NCBI GenBank assembly: GCA_020425885.1
Contig: JAGQRA010000594.1
Location: 1 to 8,943 of the forward strand
DNA from: Planctomycetota bacterium
Lineage (GTDB): Bacteria > Planctomycetota > UBA1135 > UBA2386
Direction of reading: 5' to 3'
DNA length: 8,943 bases
Shown: positions 1-6,405 of the stretch, in pieces
Numbering within the stretch: the stretch's first letter is position 1
Layout: each line of letters begins with the position of its first letter
Notes under the pieces: model-generated
What the model was told of the DNA's origin: nothing
Seen by the model: the letters and a program-made list of their open reading frames with translations, nothing else
Databases searched by the model: none
Program-made: the position numbers and the translations under genes

Positions 1-52
1 CGCGCAGCGTCGGCCGCGCGGCGATAGCACCACCCCCACCATCAGAACGGGC

Positions 53-895
53 ATGATCACCACCCCTCGTGTCGTCGCCCTGACCCTGTTCTGCATGGTC
101 GCCTTCGCCGGCAACTCGCTGCTCTGCCGACTCGCCCTGCACGGCACCCGAATCGATGCCGCCAGCTTCACGTGCATCAGGCTCCTCGCCGGCGCCATCA
201 CGCTGTGGCTGGTCGTCAGGCTTCGACCGTCCCGCCCGAACGGCAAAGGCAGCTACGGCTCGGCGGCCATGCTGTTCGCCTACGCCGCCGGCTTCTCGTT
301 CGCCTACCGGCAACTGTCGGCGGCGAGCGGGGCGTTGCTGCTGTTCGGCGCGGTGCAGGCGACGATGATCGGCCACGCCATCAGCACCGGCGAACGACTG
401 CGCGTCGGGCAGTGGTGCGGCCTGCTGCTCGCGGTCGGCGGACTCACCGGCCTCCTGCTGCCCGGGCTCTCGGCCCCGGACCCGCTCGGCGCCACCTTGA
501 TGCTCGGGGCCGGCGCCGCCTGGGGCGTGTATTCGGTGCGCGGCCGCGATGCCGGCGATCCGACCCTCAAGACCGCCGGTAACTTCGCTCGCGCCGTCCC
601 GTTCGCCGTCCTGCTCGGCATCGGTTGCTACTCCGACCTGTCGATCGACCGTGCGGGCCTCGGCTACGCGCTGGCCTCGGGCGCACTGACCTCGGGACTC
701 GGCTACGCGCTCTGGTATGCGGTTCTGCCGGCCCTGCGCGGCACGACCGCCGCCACCGTACAGCTCAGCGTTCCGGTGCTGGCGGCGATCGGCGGCACGA
801 TGCTGCTCGGCGAGGCGGTCACCACGCGCCTCGTCCTGGCATCGATCGCGATCCTCGGCGGCATCGGGATCGTGATCGCGGCCCGGCGCCGATGA
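53..895 (+). CDS. EamA/DMT-superfamily membrane transporter
   Basis: The 280-residue product is almost entirely hydrophobic. About ten membrane spans can be drawn, arranged as two repeats of five, which is the EamA (drug/metabolite transporter) architecture and usual length. Span 1 covers about residues 5-22. The second repeat starts near residue 143 with GATLMLGAGAAWGVYS, a typical EamA repeat start. The end is also typical: LSVPVLAAIGG, then a LLGE motif near residue 252, a last span, and an Arg-rich cytoplasmic tail. Family members export small metabolites, amino acids or drugs across the inner membrane; the substrate cannot be read from the sequence. The ATG at 53 is chosen because the protein begins directly with a short polar stretch and span 1. 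Upstream there is only a weak purine run (gaacggg). The gene converges on the next one with a 6-base gap. The family is secure, the function is not. Confidence 0.9.
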   Translation: MITTPRVVALTLFCMVAFAGNSLLCRLALHGTRIDAASFTCIRLLAGAITLWLVVRLRPSRPNGKGSYGSAAMLFAYAAGFSFAYRQLSAASGALLLFGAVQATMIGHAISTGERLRVGQWCGLLLAVGGLTGLLLPGLSAPDPLGATLMLGAGAAWGVYSVRGRDAGDPTLKTAGNFARAVPFAVLLGIGCYSDLSIDRAGLGYALASGALTSGLGYALWYAVLPALRGTTAATVQLSVPVLAAIGGTMLLGEAVTTRLVLASIAILGGIGIVIAARRR

Positions 896-901
896 TGCCC
901 G

Positions 902-3094
902 CTACTCGAACATGCTGTCCTCGGCGGTGGCCAGCCCCATCTTCCGCCGCGCTTTCGCCGGCGACATGCTGCCGTCGAGGATCCCCTCGAGGTGTCGCTC
1001 GGCCAGGTGGCCGAGGCCGGCCTCGACGCCGGCGTCGGTCCGCTCGAGACCGAGCAGCTCGAGCGCCCGGTCCTGCAACGTTCGCAGGTGCTCGAGGTCC
1101 TCGAGCGTCTCGACAGCGGACCGCTTGTCGCCACCGAGCACGACCTCCTCGAGCGTCTCCGTCTCGAGCTGCGCGAGTCGCTCGGTCGAGACGTCCATGA
1201 TCCGGCTCGCGGCCTCGATCACGCTGCCCGCGCCGAGATCGCGGACCGCGCGGGCGAGCGCCTGGCGGCGGCCCTCGGTCGCGATCTGCTCGTTCAGCAC
1301 ATCCTTCTTGCGGATCTGATCCTCGTTGCCGCCGGTCTGCTCGAACTGCTCCTTGCTGAGCGTTCGCTTCAGGAGGTCGCCGATCATGAGGTTCAGTGCG
1401 GGCCTGGCGGCGATTTGTCGCGGGTCGGTCGACGCCGGCAGCAGGTCCCTCTTGCCGGTCAGCTCCGCGATGACCTCGTTGATCTTCCGCACGTCGCCCT
1501 TGCAGGCGTCGAACTGCTCCTGTGAGAGTCCGACCTTGCCCTGGAGCTTGACCTGCGTCGACCGCTGGCGCGGTCCGACGCCATCCTCGAGCAACCGGTC
1601 GCGGATCCTTCTTATCGCCTTGTCGTACGGCGGCAGCTCGGGTCGCTTGCCCCGTTTGGCCTTGCCGAGCTCGACGTCCCTGTTCCAGAGCTCGAGCAGC
1701 TCCTTTTGCTTCTTCTTGCGTTCGAGCTCGTAGGCCTTGACGAGCTTGTACTTCTTCTGCTTCTTCGCCGAGACCTCCTCGTCGTCCTCGTCGACGATCG
1801 TGTCGTCGACGAGCTTGGCGCCGAGCTTCTCGAGCTGCTTCAGCGTCTGCAGCGTGAACGAGGCGTCGGGCTTGTAGTGGCCGCTCGCATCGTCGATCGA
1901 CTCGACGAGGCCGTCGACGACTTCGATGTGACCGGCGCCGGCGACGTCGCCGCCGGCGAGCGGGCTCGAGTGGTGCGTCACCACCTTCTTGCCCTCGCCG
2001 AGGTCCATGGCCTGAGGTTTGAAGACGACGAGATTGCCGGTGTCGGGATCGAGCACGAACCCGCGCCGCTTGTCGAACAGGTTGCCCTTGGCGTCGTACA
2101 GCAGGCCGTCCGCACCGACCTCGAGGCCGTGCTTCCGCCGTTGCTCCGGGGTGTAGTAGGCGGTCGTCACCTTGTCGCTCTCGCGGACCTGCTGGCGCTC
2201 TTCGCGGATCTTGCCCGCGAGCCGTGAGATCTTCTCGACCACCGCGTCGTCACCTCGCTGCAACGCGGCCCGGAGCTTGCCGATCAGCTCGATCACGCGC
2301 GGCTCCTTGGCCTTCACGAGTTGCAGGAACTCGCCCCACTCCATGGTCTTGTAGGCGGCCGTGCCGTGGAGTGCCTTGAGGACGGCGCGGTCGGAGACCT
2401 GCTCGTCGGTCCAACGCGGCGCTCGCCACCCCACCTGCTTGTCCTCGCCGACGTACTCGGCGCCGAGCTTCTTCCGCTTCAGACCGGCGGGCTCGGCCTC
2501 GTCGGCCTTCGGCTTCCGCTTCGACACCGCCTTGCGCGCCGCGACGACCTGCGCCAGCATCGAGTCGTATGCATCGATCGCGCCCGCCCAGTCGGCGCGA
2601 CCGAACTTGTCGTCGCCATCCCGCCTGGTCCGCAACATGCCGGCGGCGTCGGCCGGTCGAGCCTCCTCGATCCACTTGCCCGCGGCGGCGGCCGACTTGC
2701 GACGCGCGGTCGCCATCGCCTCCAGGTCCTCATCGTCGGCGAAGTCCTGGGCGACCACGTCGGCGGCGAAGGTCACCTCGACCTTCGCGATCGTGTAGTC
2801 GGAGAGCTCGTGAATGCTGCGCTTGAGTTCCTTCTCGAGCGTCGAAGACGGCTTGATCGCGCAACGGAAGACCAGGACCGAGTCGACCTTCTCGCAGACA
2901 CCGTGATAGACCTTCGCCGCGCCCGCGCTGGCCTTCGCGGCGCTGCGGTCGGCCGGCGCGATCTTCTTTTGCGACACCATGAGCACGGCCGGCTTCGCCT
3001 TGCTGCTCGACGGCGCATAGACGAAGTTGCCGCCGCTCTTCGCGGCCTTCTTGAGTTCGGCGGTGAGGGTCTTCCTGTCGGTCTTCACGCCCAT
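902..3094 (-). CDS. 730-aa charged helical protein with an IQM-like HHSS/SGHY domain
   Basis: The role is unknown. No signal peptide or membrane span is visible, so it is probably cytoplasmic, or exported by a dedicated machine. Residues 7-110 form an alpha/beta-looking region. Residues 125-310 are charged helices. Residues 324-425 form the recognisable domain: LLYDAKGNLFD, then VLDPDTGNLVVF, HHSS at 374-377, LAGG, AGAGHIEVVDG, and SGHYKP at 404-409. This order matches the domain of plant IQM calmodulin-binding proteins and of scattered bacterial proteins; its biochemical role is not settled. Residues 436-730 are Lys/Glu-rich and probably coiled coil. The ATG at 3094 is chosen because GAGGAG lies 9 bases upstream and a promoter lies beyond it. 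The reading frame continues open upstream to 4465, but there it is the complement of the beta-helix gene and low in quality. Bacterial relatives, as I recall, include effector-like proteins, so an effector role is possible but unproven. Confidence 0.85.
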   Translation of the reverse strand: MGVKTDRKTLTAELKKAAKSGGNFVYAPSSSKAKPAVLMVSQKKIAPADRSAAKASAGAAKVYHGVCEKVDSVLVFRCAIKPSSTLEKELKRSIHELSDYTIAKVEVTFAADVVAQDFADDEDLEAMATARRKSAAAAGKWIEEARPADAAGMLRTRRDGDDKFGRADWAGAIDAYDSMLAQVVAARKAVSKRKPKADEAEPAGLKRKKLGAEYVGEDKQVGWRAPRWTDEQVSDRAVLKALHGTAAYKTMEWGEFLQLVKAKEPRVIELIGKLRAALQRGDDAVVEKISRLAGKIREERQQVRESDKVTTAYYTPEQRRKHGLEVGADGLLYDAKGNLFDKRRGFVLDPDTGNLVVFKPQAMDLGEGKKVVTHHSSPLAGGDVAGAGHIEVVDGLVESIDDASGHYKPDASFTLQTLKQLEKLGAKLVDDTIVDEDDEEVSAKKQKKYKLVKAYELERKKKQKELLELWNRDVELGKAKRGKRPELPPYDKAIRRIRDRLLEDGVGPRQRSTQVKLQGKVGLSQEQFDACKGDVRKINEVIAELTGKRDLLPASTDPRQIAARPALNLMIGDLLKRTLSKEQFEQTGGNEDQIRKKDVLNEQIATEGRRQALARAVRDLGAGSVIEAASRIMDVSTERLAQLETETLEEVVLGGDKRSAVETLEDLEHLRTLQDRALELLGLERTDAGVEAGLGHLAERHLEGILDGSMSPAKARRKMGLATAEDSMFE

Positions 3095-3103
3095 GGCGAA
3101 CGG

Positions 3104-3109
3104 CTCCTC
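3104..3109 (-). promoter_or_regulatory. Shine-Dalgarno site of the 730-aa gene
   Basis: On the minus strand GAGGAG lies 9 bases before the ATG at 3094. It is the only strong ribosome binding site in the window and it decides the start of the HHSS-domain gene. Confidence 0.75.
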
Positions 3110-3142
3110 GGGTTGAGTGCGGGATCGAGCCCTCCTCGGGCG

Positions 3143-3171
3143 AGGGTAGGTGTCACCACCGCGGGGGTCAA
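3143..3171 (-). promoter_or_regulatory. Sigma70-like promoter of the 730-aa gene
   Basis: Reading the minus strand, TTGACC (3171-3166) matches five of six bases of the -35 consensus. It is followed by exactly 17 bases and then TACCCT (3148-3143), a TAnnnT-type -10. Transcription would start near 3136, giving a leader of about 40 bases that contains the GAGGAG ribosome site. A 5-bp inverted repeat, CCCTC/GAGGG, at 3130-3146 overlaps the -10 and start site; it could be an operator but is short enough to be chance. Confidence 0.55.
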
Positions 3172-3222
3172 CATCGCCGCGCCGGCATCCCAGGCGGGGT
3201 ATCGGGCCCGCCGGCAACGAAC

Positions 3223-3228
3223 TACGAT
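3223..3228 (+). promoter_or_regulatory. Possible -10 element for a leaderless beta-helix transcript
   Basis: TACGAT ends 7 bases before the ATG at 3236, the distance at which a -10 element would start transcription on the start codon itself. This would explain the missing Shine-Dalgarno sequence. No convincing -35 is seen 16-18 bases upstream, so the call is weak. Confidence 0.25.
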
Positions 3229-3235
3229 TCCCGCC

Positions 3236-4348
3236 ATGCGCACGCTCGCCGTCGTCAGCTCGTCGATCGCTGTTCTTGCCTCCGTCACGATGGCCCAGAC
3301 CTACATCGTCGACGTCAACAACGGCCCGGGGACGAACTTCACCTCGATCGCCGCGGCGGTGGCACAGGTGCCGAATGGTTCCGTTCTCGACGTTCGCGCC
3401 GGCGACTACCCCGGTTTTGCGATCACGGGCAAGAGTCTCACCGTCATGGGGCGTCCCGGCGCCCGCATCAGCGGGCTGGCCTACCCGCCGATCCGCATCG
3501 AGGCGATCGCGGCTCAGGACACGGTGGTGGTGTCGGGCCTGCAGATCTCGCACGTCTCGGTGATCGCGACCGTCGCATGTCGCAACTCGACCGGCGCGAT
3601 CGTGGTCGACGACTGCCGCAGCGATCCTGGCACCTCGCTCGTCGGCGGCCAGCTCGAGGTGACCGACTGCGCCAACGTGCTGGCCCGCGATTCCACCTTC
3701 GTGTCGTCGACCTACTTCACGCAATCGCTCGTGCTGCAGCGGTCTCGCCTGGTCGCGACGTCCTGCACGTTCTCGTCGCAGATGGCGATCCCGGTGGCCA
3801 TCACCGACGGCGTGCTCGACCTGACCGCCTGCGCCGTGACCGCCGGCGTCGTGCCACCGACGGTCGCTCTGCACCTGAGCCATATCGACGTCCGCCGCGG
3901 TTGTGTGCTCGGTGCGACGGCGACGGGCGGCGCGATCCTGTCGGGAAGCGGCAGCGCCAACGTCGATCCGACGACGACGCTGCAGAACGCATCCAGCACC
4001 CCGTTCGCGCCGAGCGTCGCGGTCAATGGCGTCGCCCTGCCTTGGCTGTCGGCGAGCTTCGCCACGCCGAGCGGCATCGAGAGCGCGAGCCTGTCCGGGT
4101 CGGGAACGATGGCAGCGCTGGCGATAGGCGAACCGGGTCCGGGCTACGCGATCGCCGGGCCGCTGCAGGTCGTCGGCCTGCGCGCCGGCACCGAGTTGAT
4201 CATGGCGGCGGGCCCGCCGCCGTTGGCGGCCAGCTTCGTCGTGCCGACCGCGCCATGGGTGCGCGGCGTCACGCTGACGTGGCAGGGTGTCGTGCTCGGC
4301 TCGGCGGGCCTGCAGGTCAGCAACGCGATCGGCGTCGTGCTGCCGTGA
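3236..4348 (+). CDS. Secreted parallel beta-helix protein with Planctomycete-type C-terminal module
   Basis: The 370-residue product starts with a signal peptide (Arg at residue 2, hydrophobic core at 4-17, TMA then Gln, cleavage near residue 20). It continues with TYIVDVNNG, FTSIAAAV, VLDVRAGDYPGF and LTVMGRPGARISG, the usual opening of pectin-lyase-fold right-handed beta-helix proteins. Short valine-rich strands follow to about residue 250, with cysteines at 115, 127, 145, 177, 199 and 223 sitting in comparable turn positions. Residues 285-370 form a C-terminal module ending SNAIGVVLP, shared with the next gene. No catalytic residues of pectate or pectin lyases are apparent, so a structural, adhesive or carbohydrate-binding surface role is more likely than an enzyme. 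The ATG at 3236 is chosen because it places the signal peptide at the N-terminus; the frame runs open upstream, but only as the complement of the 730-aa gene. No Shine-Dalgarno sequence is seen. Confidence 0.85.
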   Translation: MRTLAVVSSSIAVLASVTMAQTYIVDVNNGPGTNFTSIAAAVAQVPNGSVLDVRAGDYPGFAITGKSLTVMGRPGARISGLAYPPIRIEAIAAQDTVVVSGLQISHVSVIATVACRNSTGAIVVDDCRSDPGTSLVGGQLEVTDCANVLARDSTFVSSTYFTQSLVLQRSRLVATSCTFSSQMAIPVAITDGVLDLTACAVTAGVVPPTVALHLSHIDVRRGCVLGATATGGAILSGSGSANVDPTTTLQNASSTPFAPSVAVNGVALPWLSASFATPSGIESASLSGSGTMAALAIGEPGPGYAIAGPLQVVGLRAGTELIMAAGPPPLAASFVVPTAPWVRGVTLTWQGVVLGSAGLQVSNAIGVVLP

Positions 4349-4455
4349 GCTCGGCGTCACGCGCGCCGCTCCGGCAGGGCGATCGTCGGCACCTGGCGCC
4401 CCATCCGCTGTAGATTCGAGGCTCGGCGCGGCACGATCCGCCGCCGCCAGCCACC
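4349..4455 (+). promoter_or_regulatory. Intergenic spacer with a possible -10 (TAGATT)
   Basis: This 107-base gap separates two codirectional secreted-protein genes. TAGATT at 4411-4416 could be a -10 element 39 bases before the ATG at 4456, but no good -35 is seen at the right distance. I find no hairpin with a T-run that would end the upstream transcript. The two genes could therefore be co-transcribed or separately promoted. Confidence 0.25.
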
Positions 4456-5631
4456 ATGAACACACTCCGCCCCCTCGTCGCGCTGCTGCTGGCTCCGGCC
4501 ATCAGCGCGCAGTTCGTCTACGACTTCAACCAGCTCAACGGCTCGGACACCCATCCGTTCACGCTGCTCGACGGGCAGGACAACTGGAGCGAGCAGACCT
4601 TCAACGCCCCGAACCGCTGCGGCGTGACCGCGACGCTGTCGCACGACGGCACGCACTCGCTGCAGTTCCAGGAGGTCGGCCCCAGCTACGGCTGCGATGC
4701 GTCGCGCATCAACGACGCCAACTGGTTCTATCCGCCGTTCACCGGCGGTGAGGTCAGCGCCTCGTTCCAGGTCGACATGCGGGTCGGCTACTGGGGCGGG
4801 ACCTTCGGGCTCGCGCACGATACCAACGGTGACACCACGATCCGCGGCATCCAGACCGGCGAACTCGGGGTGCGGTTCTACGTCGGCACGCAGGCCAACG
4901 CGCAGCTGCGGCTGTACGCCGCCGACCAGACCTTCGTCCGGGTGCCGCTCGCCAACGCCGGCAGCATCGCCGGCGGCAACTGGATCCGCGTCCGCGTCGT
5001 CATGGACCTCACCGCCGGCGGCGGCACCGGACTCGGTTCGGTGTTCGTGCAGAACCTGACGCGCGGCGACGCCGGGTTCACGGCGGTGACGGGCCTGCAG
5101 GACATCCCGCTCGCCCTCGATCTCCTCGCCGCGGACGCGACCAACCCGTTGCTCTGGGATGCCGTGTGGCTGCACTTCGAAGGCGCCACCTACGGTCTCG
5201 ACAACATCGACGTCGGTCACGCCGGCTTCGCCGCACCGCTCGGCATGGCCTGCAACGGCGCTGCCGGTCCGGCCACGCTGGTCGCCAATGGTCCATTGCA
5301 GATCGGCACCGCCATCACCTTCGAATCGGGCAACCACGCCAGCGGTGTCCTCGGCGCCACGATGTTCGGCTTCGGCACCGGCTCCTACAACGGCCTGCCG
5401 CTGCCGATCCTGATCGACCCGTTGCTCGGCACCAGCGGCTGCAGCCTCTACATCGACATCGCCGCCTCGGTGATCTCGCTCACCTCGGCTGTGACGCCGG
5501 CGACCTTGACGGCCAGCATCAACGTGCCCGCGGCGTGGACCGGCTTCGGCTTCTACGTGCAGCAGGCATGTTTCGAAGGCGTGCCCGGCGGCCTGTCGGC
5601 CTCGAACGCGCTGCGCGTGCAGCTGCCCTGA
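4456..5631 (+). CDS. Secreted beta-sandwich protein with Planctomycete-type C-terminal module
   Basis: The 391-residue product has a signal peptide (MNTLRP, hydrophobic stretch 7-16, AISA then Gln, cleavage near residue 18). Residues 20-255 look like a concanavalin/LamG-type jelly roll: short alternating strands, aromatic and Gly/Asp-rich loops, ending GLDNIDV, a common final strand in such modules. Residues 264-391 form the recurrent C-terminal domain. It has MACNGAAGP, then ATMFGFG, LPLPILIDP, GTSGCSLYI, ASINVPAAW, FYVQQACF and the terminal SNALRVQLP, with cysteines at 266, 329 and 372. In my recollection this domain ends many exported proteins of the Pla163/Poly30-like Planctomycetota. Its role is not established; surface attachment or sorting is a guess. 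No catalytic site is seen. The ATG at 4456 sits at the natural signal-peptide start, without a Shine-Dalgarno sequence. The gene converges on the TIR gene with a 24-base gap. Confidence 0.85.
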   Translation: MNTLRPLVALLLAPAISAQFVYDFNQLNGSDTHPFTLLDGQDNWSEQTFNAPNRCGVTATLSHDGTHSLQFQEVGPSYGCDASRINDANWFYPPFTGGEVSASFQVDMRVGYWGGTFGLAHDTNGDTTIRGIQTGELGVRFYVGTQANAQLRLYAADQTFVRVPLANAGSIAGGNWIRVRVVMDLTAGGGTGLGSVFVQNLTRGDAGFTAVTGLQDIPLALDLLAADATNPLLWDAVWLHFEGATYGLDNIDVGHAGFAAPLGMACNGAAGPATLVANGPLQIGTAITFESGNHASGVLGATMFGFGTGSYNGLPLPILIDPLLGTSGCSLYIDIAASVISLTSAVTPATLTASINVPAAWTGFGFYVQQACFEGVPGGLSASNALRVQLP

Positions 5632-5655
5632 ATCGCGGTGTCACGAAGGCCGTCC

Positions 5656-6395
5656 TCACTTGCCGCGATGCGCGACCAGGCGGGCCGCGAGTCGGTCGAG
5701 CGCCGTATCGCACAGCCCGGCGCTGAGGTCGACCCAGGTGAACTGCCTCAGGAAGCGGGGTAGCTCCGGCGGTTCGGCGAGGCCGGGCAGCAGAATGGGG
5801 ATCACCGTCATCCGGCGACGCACGAACTCGTCGATGCAGACGAGCATCTCGGGCACCTCCCAAGGACCGAGCCCTTGCGGGCCGACCAGGATCGCGGCGG
5901 CGCGGACCTCGCCGAGGATGCGGTCGAGCTCCTGTTGCCAGACCGAGCCGCCGGCGAGCTGCTCCTCGTCGAGCCAGACGCGCACGCCGCGCTGTTGCAG
6001 CGCGGCCGCGAGCTGACGCACGATCGGCTTGTCGCCGCTGTGATGCGCGAGGAACAGGTCGAAGGGCTCGGCGCCGGTCGACGGCGGTGCCGCCGCGGCG
6101 TCCGTCCCCTGCTCGGTCTCCGCCCTGGCCCGGACCATCTCCGGTAGCTCGTCGAGCAGCTCGAGCACCGCGAGACTGATCCGTCTTCGTTCGACATCGG
6201 CCGCGGCATCGGTGACGAGACCCTTGCGTTGCCTGTCGGTGACGGCTCGCAGGCTGCCGAGGTGGAGCAGCACCTCGTTGCGCGGTCGCGATGCGAGTAG
6301 CCGAGTCGCGAGGAGAGTTCCTCGAGCGCGCCGCCGGGGTCGTTGCCCGCGAGCTTCTCGCGGCAGGAAAGGAGCAGCTGGGCGAGATCGGACAT
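5656..6395 (-). CDS. EAD11-like plus TIR domain protein (NADase-type effector), one frameshift
   Basis: With one base restored near 6283 the product is 246 residues. Residues 1-88 are helical: ALEELSSRLGY, RNEVLLHLGSL, RKGLV, ERRRISLAVLELLDEL. They fit effector-associated domain 11, a small adaptor of bacterial conflict systems. A low-complexity linker rich in Ala, Thr and Pro follows. Residues 111-246 are a TIR domain: FDLFLAHHSGDK (strand A), VRVWLDEEQLAGG (strand B and BB loop), AAAILVGPQGLGPW, and WEVPE, which is the WxxxE motif whose glutamate (about 183) is the expected catalytic residue of NAD-cleaving TIR enzymes. Strand D/E follows as VIPILLPG. The known activity of such TIRs is NAD hydrolysis or making cyclic-ADP-ribose signals; the inferred role here is the killing or signalling arm of the operon. 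The start lies 10 bases after the membrane-protein stop, without a Shine-Dalgarno sequence, so translation is probably coupled. The TIR call is firm; EAD11 is probable. Confidence 0.8.
6139..6395 (-). other. EAD11-like helical domain at the N-terminus of the TIR protein
   Basis: The domain has an N-terminal helix (DLAQLLLSCREKL), a repeat-like GALEELSSRL, RNEVLLHLGSL, a short RKGLV turn, and a final helix ERRRISLAVLELLDEL. As I recall the EAD11 family, it shows the same order: N-E-V-hydrophobic, RxGL(I/V), E-N/R-R-I, LLELLDEL. It covers about 88 residues and contains the frameshift near 6283. Confidence 0.6.
6280..6286 (-). other. Frameshift site in the TIR gene
   Basis: The N-terminal frame reads SHRDRAT and then becomes meaningless; the downstream frame picks up as RNEVLLHL. 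Adding one base to the alternating CGCGC stretch joins them as HRDRRNEVLL, the expected helix of an EAD11-like domain. The gene length (740 bases, one short of a multiple of three) agrees with one missing base. Confidence 0.7.
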
Positions 6396-6405
6396 GGTCG
6401 CGGCG

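Noticed and set aside
1..52. Gene end or promoter at the left edge
   Set aside because: The stretch is short and GC-rich, with no recognisable coding, hairpin or promoter signal.
1010..1170. Many CTCGAG hexamers that look like a repeat array
   Set aside because: They are in frame as Leu-Glu codon pairs in the helical C-terminus of the 730-aa protein, with irregular spacing and no conserved flanks.
2321..3235. Upstream extension of the beta-helix frame to 675 residues
   Set aside because: It is the complement of the 730-aa gene, and the signal peptide begins exactly at the ATG at 3236.
3095..4465. Upstream extension of the 730-aa frame to give a protein of 1187 residues
   Set aside because: This part is the complement of the beta-helix gene, reads as Arg/Asp/Gly-rich low-quality protein, and lies before a strong ribosome site and promoter that mark the start at 3094.
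4357..5337. Minus-strand frame of 326 residues
   Set aside because: It mirrors the secreted beta-sandwich gene, which has a signal peptide and a recognisable C-terminal module; the mirror protein shows no family features.
5632..5655. Shared terminator between the convergent genes
   Set aside because: The 24-base gap has no stable hairpin or T-run.
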